Below are positions 61,601 through 63,254 of a stretch of 64,000 nt of DNA, piece by piece. The position numbers were made by a program, and so were the translations under genes. Below the pieces are notes generated by a model. The model was not told the DNA's origin. It did not search any database and worked only from the letters and a program-made list of their open reading frames with translations. This stretch comes from Alosa alosa (lineage: Eukaryota > Chordata > Actinopteri > Clupeiformes > Clupeidae): the NCBI RefSeq assembly GCF_017589495.1, contig NC_063199.1, positions 1,896,378-1,960,377 of the forward strand, given 5' to 3'. Position 1 is the first letter of the stretch, and every line of letters starts with the position of its first letter.

Positions 61601-63254
61601 CAATTTCAGATGCTGTGAGAAAAAATCTGGGGTTTTTTTTGGGATGGTTATGGCCATATTTTGGAATGCCACAATTGGTTTTGGGTGAGTTTTGGCCTCC
61701 TTTTGTTTTGATTCTGACTTGCCTAATTTGGGCCATATACATCCCTCCAAAACGCTGCCAAAATGCGAAGCCAGTTTTGGTCCAAAATGAATGTGTTATC
61801 TGGGTACCATTGGCAACTACTACAGCAATCAGAATGGGATTACATGAGAAAAACTCATTTAATTGATTTTTGGAATATTTTTCAAGAAATAGCCAACGTT
61901 TTGCATCCGTAGCCTACTGTCTACCTTCGATCTACCAACACGCTAATTTGTCGACGGTCCCTTACACAGACCATAGCGACAGAACAGGCAGTGAAGTGCT
62001 GTGAAGCTTTAGACTATGTCGGTTAGCAATGGCTAGCGATAATAATTTAGTTGTTTTCGCTTGATACTGTAATAATGTCAACTTTATTCAACCCGTTGTC
62101 GATCTCGATTGAAGGGGAAGTTAAAATCGAATATCAACTGAATATCAAACGTCCAGCCAACTTCACCTCGCTTATACCCCTTGATTCCTACGTGTCCTTC
62201 AGAAGACCACATAGACCTATTACATTAAAATGAATTAATTTGAGGGCGATTTTAACCAAACATAGTTGGTCATTAAAACCATAATACTTCAAAAAGGGTC
62301 AAACTGTTGCATACTATTGCTTTAAAATATGATGTGATCCCCAACACGTCAGGTGCCGTGAACGTGCTTGCAGTTCACAGCGGATCTGTACTCTGACGTT
62401 AACGCAACCGCTGCTAAAACTGTTGTCATATTTGCTAACGTTATTAATCATCTTTGCTCGCTGACATAGTATATCCATTTTCTAAAGCCAGGTAGTGTCT
62501 AACTTAACGTTAACATTAGGGCCTCGTTATGCCCTAGCCTAGTGTCTTCACAAATCGACACGATTCGGACAAGTCCAGTCAATGCCAGATAGTACTAACG
62601 CTAACGTTATGTTGCAGTCACTGGCTTGCTAGCTGATAAGTTAGGTATCGGTTCGTTTGAAAGCTGCTAGTTAACGTTAAACGTTATCAACCTATGGCAA
62701 ATACTAACGTTACGTTAACGTATTTAATGCTTTCCCCACGTTCCATTAGTTAACGTTAGCCACTGCTACACCCATCATCCTTTGTAAACAAACCCATTCT
62801 CAAGTCACATCGGATAGCACTAGCTAAGTTAACGTAGCTTCAAGACTGATAAACAGTGCAATCACCTCCCTAATTTCCATGGGGGTCTCCGTTAAGCTAA
62901 CCCGATGTCATTGTCCTTCTTCTTTGGTTAACGCCATTATCTTACACATCCTCACTGAGTTAACTATATAACATACCAATTGCTGGTTATTTCACATCAA
63001 CGTCAATCCATCCATAACGTTACACCAAAAGTAACATTGATGTTAGCTATGTGCTAGCAGCTAACGTAAACAGCGGACTAGTTTCTCCTCCTTTTCTCCT
63101 TGTCGGAACTGCCTGACAAACCGGTTGATTATAAACGTTTAGCTGCTAGTGATACCAGGACTCAAAACAGAAGTCGACATGAATGTTTTTTGTGTTTAAA
63201 ATATGTTTCGATTACCATGAGCTTCTTACCTTTAACTGGCGAATCGAGCGCCAT
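3476..63254 (-). CDS. ireb2: Iron regulatory protein 2 (IRP2) gene, exons 1-19; 3' end outside window
   Basis: IRP2 is a cytosolic RNA-binding protein of the aconitase superfamily. It binds iron-responsive elements in ferritin and transferrin-receptor mRNAs and is degraded through FBXL5 when iron is plentiful. Nineteen minus-strand exons were assembled by eye from colinear similarity to vertebrate IRP2 and from GT-AG borders; 18 acceptors and 19 donors are intact. About 830 of roughly 965 residues are here. The C-terminal part, with the last swivel-domain segments, lies left of position 1. IRP2 rather than IRP1 is shown by the exon 5 cysteine-rich insertion and by IRP2-type residues such as EFFGPGVSQLS and RLCDCVRANYLASPPLVVAY. 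Phases agree at every junction except for one extra base each in exon 7 and exon 14. Both create early stops, so the gene is either mis-sequenced at two sites or a young pseudogene. Confidence 0.93.
4110..4650. mobile_element. piggyBac-type miniature element with TTAA duplication
   Basis: 541 bp flanked by TTAA at 4106-4109 and 4651-4654. The terminal inverted repeat begins AGGAGAATTCCGGTGTGATA and extends about 33 bp (through the CCTAAAGTG core), nearly perfect at both ends. A second internal hairpin at about 4150-4225 pairs GTGGAAATGCATGGATTCCA with its complement. No transposase is present. TTAA flanks fit piggyBac-type movement. Lies in intron 18. Confidence 0.8.
4942..5084 (-). CDS. ireb2: ireb2 exon 18 (residues 734-780)
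   Basis: 143 nt. Encodes IRDTPSPQSIENAYALLFLG, then DNVTTDHISPAGSIARISAA and AKYLQSKR. The GD-VTTDHISPAG signature marks the swivel-domain start in aconitases and IRPs. Acceptor TGCCCAG, donor GTGAGT. It ends in phase 2. Confidence 0.95.
5085..6290. other. Intron 17, unassigned part
   Basis: No exon or clear element ends. An open frame on the plus strand at 5491-5805 lacks an ATG (starts TTG) and resembles no protein I recognise. TAACGTTA occurs twice (5651, 5792), and AT-rich sequence follows at 5940-6030. Confidence 0.5.
6291..8282. mobile_element. hAT-type non-autonomous element, interrupted by a second hAT element
   Basis: Left end CAGGGTTCCCGCGGATACTT, right end reading inward CAGGGTATCTGCACATTTTC. 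The left arm has AAAAAGTCTTAAA, the right arm AAAAGCCTTTAAA. The flanks (ACTAGAATA and AATAGAATA) resemble a degraded 8-bp duplication. Without the inner element (7760-8236) it is about 1.5 kb. No transposase was recognised. Its right end is about 28 bp from the exon 17 donor. Confidence 0.6.
7760..8236. mobile_element. hAT miniature element nested in 6291-8282
   Basis: 477 bp with ends CAGGGCTAGAAAACGAAA and, reading inward from the right, CAGGGCTCCAAACCGGTTC. Flanks CTTAGAAG (7752-7759) and CTTAAAAG (8237-8244) match at 7 of 8 bases. It belongs to the same GTTCCG/CGGAACG-rich family as 27484-28343. Confidence 0.78.
8311..8415 (-). CDS. ireb2: ireb2 exon 17 (residues 699-733)
   Basis: 105 nt, phase 0 on both sides. 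Encodes KGSTFWDSIECS, then FPWDSKSTYVHCPPFFNKL, matching human IRP2 LFPWDLKSTYIRCPSFFDKL. Acceptor CTTTTCCAG, donor GTAAGT. The end of another hAT-type element lies about 28 bp beyond the donor. Confidence 0.94.
8416..9300. other. Intron 16, unassigned part
   Basis: No exon or clear transposon ends seen. Sequence near 8920-9050 has the look of a retroelement untranslated region, but this is not supported further. Confidence 0.4.
9440..9812 (+). mobile_element. Tc1/mariner-like remnant, copy A
   Basis: Contains a segment reading MMWGYFNSKG in the plus strand (around GATGATGTGGGGCTATTTTA), like the VMVWGCFS region of Tc1-type transposases. It is followed by a tail around TTTAGTCAACTTTAGCATG. 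Stops interrupt the frame. A second copy at 33930-35410 shares most of the length and carries a later insertion. Confidence 0.55.
9819..9986 (-). pseudogene. LINE reverse transcriptase fragment (L2/CR1-like)
   Basis: 55 codons of open frame, too short for most ORF lists. Encodes SSGIVPSSFKQARLTPMLKK, then NYRPVSLLPFLSKVLEKVVF and KQV before a stop. This is the N-terminal reverse transcriptase motif (variants of NYRPVSL.P...K.LE) of Jockey-superfamily LINEs. It is a truncated piece with no other domains nearby, next to the Tc1-like remnant. Confidence 0.8.
11537..12473 (-). pseudogene. L2-like LINE: reverse transcriptase domain, frameshifted
   Basis: Carries the motifs FLAKVLERVVATQLHTFLN, QSGFRSCHSTETALLRI, LDLSAAFDTINHNVL (first catalytic Asp), GVPQGSVLGPLL and YADD (catalytic pair). 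The YADD motif is in a different frame from the N-terminal part, so at least one shift lies near 11740. Confidence 0.85.
12927..13865 (-). pseudogene. L2-like LINE: endonuclease domain ORF
   Basis: 312-codon open frame. The N-terminal ~90 residues are not recognised. From about residue 107 it is an exonuclease-endonuclease-phosphatase domain: N-ARSITNK, then LSETWQ (metal-binding Glu), GDFN (catalytic Asp) and SDH near the end (general base His). Such endonucleases nick target DNA for target-primed reverse transcription. A frameshift near 12928 separates it from the reverse transcriptase. Confidence 0.85.
14908..15032 (-). CDS. ireb2: ireb2 exon 16 (residues 657-698)
   Basis: 125 nt. Encodes VNSEGKEVFLTDVWPSRVEV, then a segment ending SSMFKDIRTRME, as in human GKNIYLHDIWPSREEV. 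Acceptor GTTACAG, donor GTGAGTTT. A hAT-type transposon with a nested LINE is inserted only 10 bp beyond the donor. Confidence 0.93.
15436..16624. mobile_element. hAT non-autonomous element with perfect 8-bp duplication
   Basis: 1,189 bp with ends TAGTGCTGGGTGGTATACCG and, inward from the right, TAGTGCTGGGCGGTATGACC. TTTGGTAC lies on both sides (15428-15435, 16625-16632). The plus-strand open frame at 16515-16799 crosses the right end and is not a gene. Lies in intron 15. Confidence 0.9.
17500..18310 (-). pseudogene. Rex1-like LINE fragment, 3' part of reverse transcriptase
   Basis: Broken coding sequence reading right to left. Pieces read FNIIQPVRLRDKLVRMGVN, then STGTPQGTVLSLFLFTLYTS, LVDDFVQSCRLNHLQLN, KTKDMVVDFKRSK, and GYMDSKLDWSANIDAF with LYFLRRSKAL. 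The FADD box has decayed. The left end, CAGCACTTTTCTAAAACCAA preceded by AAT/AAC repeats, looks like a LINE 3' tail. It is 5'-truncated, which is usual for LINE copies. Confidence 0.8.
18311..19894. other. Intron 15, remaining part
   Basis: No exon and no defined element ends were seen. A palindromic stretch around 18965-19055 repeats GTGGGACG / CGAATGAAAAAGCATGAGAG sequence, but no family can be named. Confidence 0.35.
19895..20051 (-). CDS. ireb2: ireb2 exon 15 (residues 605-656)
   Basis: 157 nt. Encodes GDLVACGVLSGNRNFEGRLC, then DCVRANYLASPPLVVAYAIA and DFEKEPLG. The SGNRNFEGR motif carries two arginines that bind substrate or RNA in the family. CDCVRANY is the IRP2 form (IRP1 has HPNTRANY). 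Acceptor TTTGTAG, donor GTAAGA. It ends in phase 1. Confidence 0.97.
20159..20244 (-). CDS. ireb2: ireb2 exon 14 with +1 frameshift at the C-x-x-C site (residues 576-604)
   Basis: Encodes FEVIGYGCATCVGNTAPLP and ends VDAINK when one base is ignored. The pair of cysteines (human GYGCSTCVGN) corresponds to the second and third cluster ligands of aconitase. The exon is 86 nt, but the phases of exons 13 and 15 demand 85. The extra base is a C (plus strand) at 20220 or 20221. As written, the frame runs to a TAA inside the same exon. Acceptor ACCCTAG, donor GTACAT. Confidence 0.88.
20331..20466 (-). CDS. ireb2: ireb2 exon 13 (residues 531-575)
   Basis: 136 nt. Encodes LLAKKAVEAGLVVKPYIRT and ends VTHYLNVSGVLPYLSQLG. 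The normally near-invariant loop RTSLSPGSG reads RTNLAPGNG here, three changes in seven positions. Acceptor TTGGCAG, donor GTGAGG. Phase 1 in, phase 2 out. Intron 13 to exon 14 is only 86 bp. Confidence 0.94.
20467..22955. other. Intron 12, right of exon 13
   Basis: A CA microsatellite lies at 20490-20508. From 20813 a repeat left end (AAAGGGATATTCCACCATTT) of a common fish type begins, but its right partner was not found, so the element is probably truncated. No coding sequence was recognised to 22955. Confidence 0.4.
22961..23051 (+). repeat. tRNA-like SINE head enclosed by an 11-bp stem
   Basis: Has A-box-like GTAGTATAGTGGCTAAGG and B-box-like GGGTTTAATTCC spaced as in tRNA-derived SINEs. 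ACTGAATATGG at the left pairs perfectly with CCATATTCAGT at the right. The cloverleaf arms are degraded, so it is not a working tRNA gene. No SINE body is recognisable beyond it. Confidence 0.5.
23398..23570. repeat. hAT-type repeat end
   Basis: Begins CAGGGATATTCAACCAGGGG and carries GTCCGCAGAGG and CAGGGGGTCCCCCAAATT, typical of a hAT-family terminus in vertebrates. The matching right terminus was not found, so only this end is called. Confidence 0.45.
23765..24294. mobile_element. Miniature inverted-repeat element (TGATGATACAC family)
   Basis: About 530 bp. Left end GCTGATGATACACAGGGACA, right end reading inward GATGATGATACACGGGGCAA; both then have TTTT[G/T]TGGGC-like sequence. CTTAAG is at the right edge and TAAAG at the left, which suggests a worn TTAA duplication. 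No coding sequence. Confidence 0.65.
24382..24430. repeat. TG microsatellite
   Basis: Runs of TG broken by two TATG units. It is immediately followed at about 24462 by CAGCTCTGGAAAAAAACGAA, a fragment of a common fish DNA-transposon end. Confidence 0.9.
24906..25065 (-). CDS. ireb2: ireb2 exon 12, first cluster cysteine region (residues 478-530)
   Basis: 160 nt. Encodes MGFRGFHIP, then ELAHGSVVIAAVISCTNNCN and PSVMLTAG. The Cys in SCTNNCNPS corresponds to the first iron-sulphur ligand of cytosolic aconitase (Cys437 in human IRP1). Acceptor CTTTCAG, donor GTAAGG. It ends in phase 1. Confidence 0.95.
25276..25895. mobile_element. Harbinger-like miniature element with TTA duplication
   Basis: 620 bp. 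Ends TAGAGTACCGAAGCCATGAC and, inward from the right, TAGAGTCCCGAAGTGTGACG. Flanked by TTA on both sides (25273-25275, 25896-25898). A three-base TWA target fits PIF/Harbinger. No transposase. Lies in intron 11. Confidence 0.72.
26535..26840. mobile_element. hAT-like miniature element
   Basis: 306 bp between TAGGGCTGCACGATTTGGG and its inverted partner (inward TAGGGCTGCACAATTAATTG). The flanks do not show a clear duplication, so the copy is old. The interior has an ATT/AAT-rich core with no coding sequence. Confidence 0.68.
27484..28343. mobile_element. hAT non-autonomous element, GGAACG-rich family, perfect 8-bp duplication
   Basis: 860 bp with ends CAGGGCTTTGAACCGGTTC and, inward from the right, CAGGGCTTTGAACCGATTT. 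GCCTTAAG lies on both sides (27476-27483, 28344-28351). Repeated GGAACG/CGTTCC sequence marks it as a relative of 7760-8236. No transposase. Lies in intron 11. Confidence 0.88.
29052..29168 (-). CDS. ireb2: ireb2 exon 11 (residues 439-477)
   Basis: 117 nt, phase 0 on both sides. Encodes VIEINLGSIVPHVSGPKRPQ, then DRVAVSCMKEDFLTCLKEK. It matches human IRP2 VIQINLNSIVPSVSGPKRPQ. The Ser-Cys before Met-Lys replaces the usual Thr-Asp. Acceptor CTGTAAG, donor GTGAGG. Confidence 0.94.
29257..29357 (-). CDS. ireb2: ireb2 exon 10 (residues 405-438)
   Basis: 101 nt. Encodes FSEEKIRVMKAYLKALKLF and ends DPQYSE, equivalent to human FSKAKLESMETYLKAVKLF...EPEYSQ. Only 98 bp of intron separates it from exon 9 and 88 bp from exon 11, so this trio escaped the repeat expansion seen elsewhere. 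Phase 1 in, phase 0 out. Confidence 0.93.
29456..29627 (-). CDS. ireb2: ireb2 exon 9 (residues 348-404)
   Basis: 172 nt. Encodes HLRQAGISGKFVEFFGPG, then RTTIANMCPEYNATISFFP and VDDVTLKHFKHT. It is one of the best conserved IRP2 segments; the human protein has HLRQVGVAGKFVEFFGSG. Acceptor CTTTTCAG, donor GTAAGG. It ends in phase 1. Confidence 0.96.
29877..30086. mobile_element. Short inverted-repeat element with 5-bp duplication
   Basis: 210 bp with ends CAGTGTTTCCCATACATTGA and, inward from the right, CAGTGTTTCCCAGAGAATCG. AGGAG lies on both sides (29872-29876, 30087-30091). Another copy of the left end lies near 1893. The five-base duplication is shared with the element at 34132-35270. Confidence 0.68.
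30462..30910. repeat. DNA-transposon remnant with 'ACTATAAGTC' end
   Basis: Sequence around ACTATAAGTCACTCCGGAGT and GGACTATAAGTAGCATTTAT is the typical terminal region of a widespread vertebrate DNA transposon group. The interior has stops in all frames, and no partner end was found. Confidence 0.45.
31105..32533 (+). pseudogene. Decayed piggyBac-type transposase
   Basis: Pieces of one transposase in several frames. 31105-31398 is an acidic N-terminal frame (97 codons from the first start; MEESFHFYWECESNEEFFGF begins at 31135). Around 31765 one frame reads TLFTDTYYNSPVFQELH, matching the conserved Asp-Asn-Phe-Tyr-Thr-Ser region of the DDE domain. GTVRVNRKGMPRFLKNV follows. At 32056-32430 come FMGGVDSGDQLCSHYS, KWYHRLFHHIMRG, and a C-terminal cysteine-rich domain with DCKVCSMRKHS and FFCCKSCPDHPALC. 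The middle of the DDE domain is missing and frames are shifted, so no enzyme can be made. Lies in intron 8, antisense to ireb2. Element termini were not located. Confidence 0.85.
32683..32822 (-). CDS. ireb2: ireb2 exon 8 (residues 301-347)
   Basis: 140 nt from acceptor CCTCTTAG to donor GTATTT. Encodes VGGIESEAVMLGQPVTLTLP and ends IDIVLAITK, aconitase domain 1 as in human IRP2 (VGGIETEAVMLGLPVSLTLP). Phase 1 in, phase 0 out. A decayed piggyBac transposon lies about 150 bp into the intron that precedes this exon. Confidence 0.93.
32939..33123 (-). CDS. ireb2: ireb2 exon 7 with +1 frameshift (residues 240-300)
   Basis: Encodes the segment starting WCSQAFRNVHVIPPD and ending VGTDSHTTMINGLGILGWG, which carries the conserved Asp-Ser-His of aconitases. 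The exon is 185 nt, but its neighbours' phases require 184. The surplus base is in a run of six A (plus strand) at 33006-33011; the reading frame stops at TGA (complement of 33001-33003). Upstream of the shift, several residues differ from the usual family pattern (PPDVGTAHQVKLEYTSQV against PPGTGMAHQINLEYLSRV). Splice sites are intact. Confidence 0.88.
33180..33900. other. Intron 6, exon 7-proximal part
   Basis: No exon and no element ends recognised; short open frames have no family resemblance. The sequence is AT-rich with several duplicated 15-20 bp words near 33245-33290 (AATCTTTGTTA repeated three times). Confidence 0.4.
33930..35410 (+). mobile_element. Tc1/mariner-like remnant, copy B, split by a later insertion
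   Basis: Outer parts (33930-34131 and 35271-35410) match 9440-9812 over most of their length. They include GATGATGTGGGGCTATTTTA, GCATATTATCCTGGATCCAT and TTTAGTCAACTTTAGCATG. The final GTATGTAAACTTCTGG is a usual Tc1-type terminal word. The alignment is interrupted exactly at TGGTG by the 34132-35270 element. Confidence 0.6.
34132..35270. mobile_element. Non-autonomous inverted-repeat element with 5-bp TGGTG duplication
   Basis: About 1.14 kb with ends CAGGGCTCTACACTAACATT and, inward from the right, CAGGGCTCTACAGTGCGCCC. TGGTG is present on both sides and once only at the matching place of the uninterrupted copy near 9.69 kb (there TGGGG). The arms hold GTGCGCCC/GGGCGCAC words. No transposase. 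A hAT-type family with a 5-bp target is a possible assignment. Confidence 0.78.
35709..35778 (-). CDS. ireb2: ireb2 exon 6 (residues 216-239)
   Basis: 70 nt from acceptor CATCTGTAG to donor GTAATG. Encodes PETTLKNQEMELIRNKERLQ, then FLK, matching human PETVLKNQEVEFGRNRERLQ then FFK. Phase 2 in, phase 0 out. A second AG further upstream (TGCTCTGCAG) would put a stop in frame and was not used. Confidence 0.9.
36290..37040. repeat. Diverged tandem duplication, about two units
   Basis: Shared words recur in order: CACTACCTTTAGTTA, GCATTTATCCTGGTCATTGT, GGCTACCCA/AGCTACCCA, and GACTGTCCTGAATCTGGCAA. Spacing between repeats varies from about 345 to 403 bp, so internal insertions followed the duplication. 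No coding sequence. Confidence 0.6.
37492..37638 (+). repeat. tRNA-derived SINE, copy 1
   Basis: Starts GGCCCCAGCTGTGGCGCAAC (A-box region), with B box GGGTTCGATTCCC about 50 bp later. The body contains TTCCGGATCCCACCCCTGCT and ends at ATTAAAG. A 13-A run precedes it. Confidence 0.85.
37699..37886 (+). repeat. tRNA-derived SINE, copy 2, with 12-bp target duplication
   Basis: Same family as copy 1: GGCCCCAGCTGTGGCGCAAC, GGGTTCGATTCCCG, TTCCGGATCCCACCCCTGCT. It ends in an AAATA-rich tail. ACACATCAAATA flanks both sides (37687-37698, 37887-37898), which shows LINE-machinery insertion into the surrounding sequence. Confidence 0.92.
38420..38590. repeat. Dispersed repeat, inverted partner of 50985-51125
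   Basis: Contains GGCTAGTGAAAAAAGTTG, GGATTTGTGGATGCAAGTAA, TTGTGTTTTCTGTGTCATTA and AAGAAAATCTTTCTGGGATC. Each recurs in reverse complement at 50985-51125. The family probably belongs to a hAT-type element ending TAGGGATGTCACGGTAAAC (reverse strand, near 39,405). Confidence 0.6.
38752..39103. mobile_element. hAT miniature element with perfect 8-bp duplication
   Basis: 352 bp with ends CAGTGTTTTTCAAACTTTTT and, inward from the right, CAGTGTTTTTCAACCACTTT. GGTTAGAC lies on both sides (38744-38751, 39104-39111). No coding sequence. Lies in intron 5. Confidence 0.9.
39700..40130. repeat. Possible DNA-transposon remnant
   Basis: AGAACGCTCCTTTGACTTGA near the left and ATAGAACGCCGGTCATTATC near the right look like related ends of one element in fish. 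The plus-strand open frame at 39789-40079 has no family resemblance and is not called as a gene. Confidence 0.35.
40895..41116 (-). CDS. ireb2: ireb2 exon 5: IRP2-specific cysteine-rich insertion (residues 142-215)
   Basis: 222 nt (74 codons), a multiple of three with phase 2 on both sides. It can therefore be added or skipped without changing frame. It begins AIQNAPNPGGG, as in human IRP2, and ends IENTPLLCPFHLQPVSE. Between these sits a Cys-rich core with spaced cysteines (LCSGQRSCSRGTC) aligned with human PCRGQTTCRGSC. IRP1 has no counterpart. In mammals the insertion has been linked to iron and haem sensing. The acceptor has a poor CCGAAG end but is fixed by phase and by the AIQNAPNP match. 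The donor is GTAAGT. Confidence 0.9.
41215..41390 (+). pseudogene. L2-like LINE fragment
   Basis: Plus-strand remains of the C-terminal LINE region. The TCTTCAAGACTGAACTATTG stretch corresponds to the SRLDYCN motif. CACATCACTCCAATTCTGGC then CTACATTGGTTGCCAGC corresponds to HITP.L..LHWLP. The frame is broken, and only about 170 bp survive, 100 bp upstream of exon 5. Confidence 0.72.
41486..41651. repeat. Large inverted repeat (hairpin) at a LINE 5' end
   Basis: Left arm 41486-41554 and right arm 41584-41651 are reverse complements over about 68 bp, with roughly six mismatches. The loop is 29 bp. The right arm runs straight into the LINE first coding region, so the left arm looks like an inverted duplicate of the LINE 5' leader. 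Confidence 0.85.
42098..42405. mobile_element. Short element inserted in the LINE endonuclease, copy A
   Basis: 308 bp flanked by GCTTTAC on both sides (42091-42097, 42406-42412). Removing it rejoins the LINE frame at CFT-ETWL. Contains CCATATTGGCGTGACAAACT-type sequence (here reverse) and ACGTCGACATGTGAATAC. An inverted copy runs from 63696 off the right edge. No coding sequence. Terminal repeats are weak (CAGAGACTTT against CAAAGTCCTT). Confidence 0.8.
42459..43094 (+). pseudogene. Rex1-like LINE: endonuclease domain
   Basis: Open frame holding the middle and end of the exonuclease-endonuclease-phosphatase fold: GGGVCIMTN, NAVYIPPQ, ASDFNQ (catalytic Asp) and SDHAAV (catalytic His). Its upstream part, ending NILCFT, lies before 42097. 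It continues as ETWLTEL only after the 0.3-kb insertion is ignored. It is cut at SADI by the 4.84-kb element. Confidence 0.85.
43095..47935. mobile_element. 4.84-kb TA-flanked element inside the LINE
   Basis: Ends CAGTGGGTCCCAGTTAAAAA and, inward from the right, CAGTGGGTCCCCGTTAAGTT (17-bp repeats, one mismatch), with TA on both sides (43093-43094, 47936-47937). Removing element plus one TA restores the LINE frame as SADI-NEFTEV. TA targets and CAGTG-type ends fit the Tc1/mariner-pogo group. No transposase could be read. The interior holds other repeat pieces (AGGGCCGTCGCAAGGGG at 46210; ATGACCCTCC words at 45960-46035; TAGGCCTA eight times). Confidence 0.8.
48632..49889 (+). pseudogene. Rex1-like LINE: reverse transcriptase and C-terminal region
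   Basis: 222-codon frame with EKLVKNIICSSLP, FAYRANRSTEDAIS, FIDFSSAFNTIVP (first catalytic Asp), GAPQGCVLSPLLYNIY, FADDTVILG (catalytic pair) and LNINKTKEMVVDYR. A shift near 49298 leads into FKYLGVHITEDLTWT and then the 153-codon C-terminal frame with WYGNSTVKDCSTLQRVVRSA. Motifs are well kept, so the copy is fairly recent. Confidence 0.88.
49901..50020. other. Spacer between LINE 3' end and exon 4 donor
   Basis: AT-rich stretch with no recognised feature apart from the exon 4 donor itself. The LINE terminus cannot be placed exactly here. Confidence 0.4.
50021..50158 (-). CDS. ireb2: ireb2 exon 4 (residues 96-141)
   Basis: 138 nt beginning with the split Thr and GIPAMVDLAAMRDVV, and ending CPTDLLIDHSLPVDFNK. 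This is the conserved substrate-side segment of aconitase domain 1. The donor is GTAAAA, weaker than its neighbours. It ends with TG, which the T of exon 5 completes to Cys. The 3' end of a plus-strand LINE lies roughly 100 bp into the following intron. Confidence 0.94.
50299..50464 (-). CDS. ireb2: ireb2 exon 3 (residues 41-95)
   Basis: 166 nt from acceptor CTAACAG to donor GTGAGT. Encodes LPLSIRVLLEAAIRNCDGF, then a segment ending VPFAPARVLFQDFT, close to the human IRP2 aconitase domain 1 start. The acceptor was chosen so that the split codon gives Tyr-Glu-Gly-Leu-Pro, equivalent to human YDVLP. The exon ends in phase 2 with the Thr codon split. Confidence 0.95.
50942..51125. repeat. Dispersed repeat, inverted partner of 38420-38590
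   Basis: Starts TAGGGATGCCACAGTAAACC, a hAT-like end also seen in reverse near 39405. It then has GATCCCAGAAAGATTTTATT, AATGACACAGAAAACACAAT and TTTTTCACTAGCC, reverse complement to the 38.4-kb copy. Confidence 0.6.
51126..52805. other. Intron 2, AT-rich part
   Basis: No exon or defined transposon ends apart from the 32-bp duplication and a GAT/GAC trinucleotide run at about 52725-52750. Open frames here look accidental. Confidence 0.4.
51594..51657. repeat. Perfect 32-bp tandem duplication
   Basis: Two exact head-to-tail copies of a 32-bp unit containing CGGATTTTCAATATCTTTAA. The identity implies a very recent duplication, or one introduced in assembly. Confidence 0.9.
52806..52901 (-). 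CDS. ireb2: ireb2 exon 2 (residues 9-40)
   Basis: 96 nt between acceptor CTTCCAG and donor GTAAGTGG. Encodes GNPFNHLIDTLP, a short Cys-Gly-Lys stretch and NPVKLNDPRYG. This corresponds to the N-terminal segment of IRP2 (human AFEYLIETL...FFDVSKLGTKY). It enters and leaves in phase 1. Intron 1 upstream is about 10.3 kb. Confidence 0.9.
53648..53670. repeat. GT microsatellite
   Basis: Simple GT run in intron 1. Similar CA/GT runs occur near 974, 20490, 38140 and 50704. Confidence 0.9.
54850..55141 (+). repeat. tRNA-derived SINE, full length
   Basis: The head has A-box-like TGGCCTAATGGTTAGCGC and B box GGTTCGAACCCC. The body has CCCTTGAGCAAGGCACCTAA and CACTGCTCCCCGAGCACCGC, typical of a widespread fish SINE. 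The tail has GGGATAAATGCAGAGACCAA and TTACTTATATAACTTACTTA. The anticodon region is not tRNA-like enough to be a working tRNA. Confidence 0.88.
55930..56120 (+). repeat. tRNA-derived SINE, decayed
   Basis: Weak copy of the 37.5-kb SINE family. It has GCGGCTGCAACATCCCTACC, a B box CTTGTTCGAATCC, and CAATCCCTCCCCATCTCTCT in the body. Indels suggest an old insertion. Confidence 0.6.
57181..57350 (+). repeat. Dispersed repeat, copy B
   Basis: Close copy of 806-945, including ACTGGCTGTGTCTTG, AAGTATTGATCTTACATAA and AGTGTGTCTCCTGGGTAA. It is longer by short insertions. The two copies sit in introns 19 and 1 of ireb2, some 56 kb apart. Confidence 0.7.
57654..57764 (+). pseudogene. PHD-finger terminal exon fragment
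   Basis: An acceptor-like ATATTTGTGCAG is followed by 36 codons and a stop. The product begins IQCEKCQRWFHTSCLGL and ends with STWCCEMCCI. Cys-x2-Cys, Trp-Phe-His-x2-Cys and Trp-x-Cys-x2-Cys spacing is that of the second half of a PHD zinc finger. It is antisense inside ireb2 intron 1, with no upstream exon recognised. Such fingers occur in chromatin proteins and also in open frames of some fish transposons. A retrocopy or transposon remnant is more likely than a host exon. Confidence 0.65.
58092..59755. mobile_element. Harbinger-like element, 1.66 kb
   Basis: Ends AGGGGTATTCCAGAAAGGAG and, inward from the right, AGGGGTATTCCAGAAAGCAG, flanked by CTG on both sides. Terminal repeats of this type with 3-bp duplication fit PIF/Harbinger. 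The right part holds a tandem duplication of about 101 bp (59511-59714). Small frames at 58280-58465 and 58785-58994 may be remains of its proteins, but show no motif I can name. Confidence 0.7.
59760..61980. repeat. 143-bp tandem array, interrupted by a transposon
   Basis: Units begin CCTGTAGTAGGTAGCAGCCT at 59864, 60007 and 60149 (142-143 bp apart), with a shorter unit from 59760. Shared words are CCATTGGCAACTACTACAGC and TTTTTGGTGAATATTTTAA. The last unit is cut at 60169 and resumes at 61805. Confidence 0.85.
60170..61804. mobile_element. TA-flanked element with duplicated splice-flanked mini-modules
   Basis: 1,635 bp with ends CCCAGATAGCACACGTTTTG and, inward from the right, CCCAGATAACACATTCATTT, and TA on both sides (60168-60169, 61805-61806). 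The interior contains a tandem duplication with about 398-bp period. It presents short segments bounded by TTTTCAG or ATTTCAG and by GTACG/GTAAGT: 60813-60855, 61028-61063, 61228-61260, 61425-61470, and a last one from 61610. No long open frame joins them. Family not recognised. Confidence 0.72.
62400..63229. promoter_or_regulatory. TAACGTTA cluster at the 5' end of intron 1
   Basis: The palindrome TAACGTTA occurs at 62436, 62505, 62602, 62672, 62705, 62751 and 63015, with further AACGTT-containing partial copies between them. The cluster sits 0.2-0.8 kb downstream of the ireb2 start codon in transcription direction. This is a site-like arrangement only; no bound factor can be named. Confidence 0.4.
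63230..63254 (-). CDS. ireb2: ireb2 exon 1 (start codon, residues 1-8)
   Basis: Codes MALDSPVK plus the first base of a Gly codon, then the donor GTAAGAAG. The reading continues in frame into exon 2 (GNPFNHLIDTL), which matches the human start MDAPKAGYAFEYLIETL in length and phase. The open frame runs upstream to at least 63353 but only from a GTG, so the ATG at 63254 is the first in-frame ATG seen. The 5' UTR and transcription start are not defined. A repeat begins about 130 bp upstream. Confidence 0.75.
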
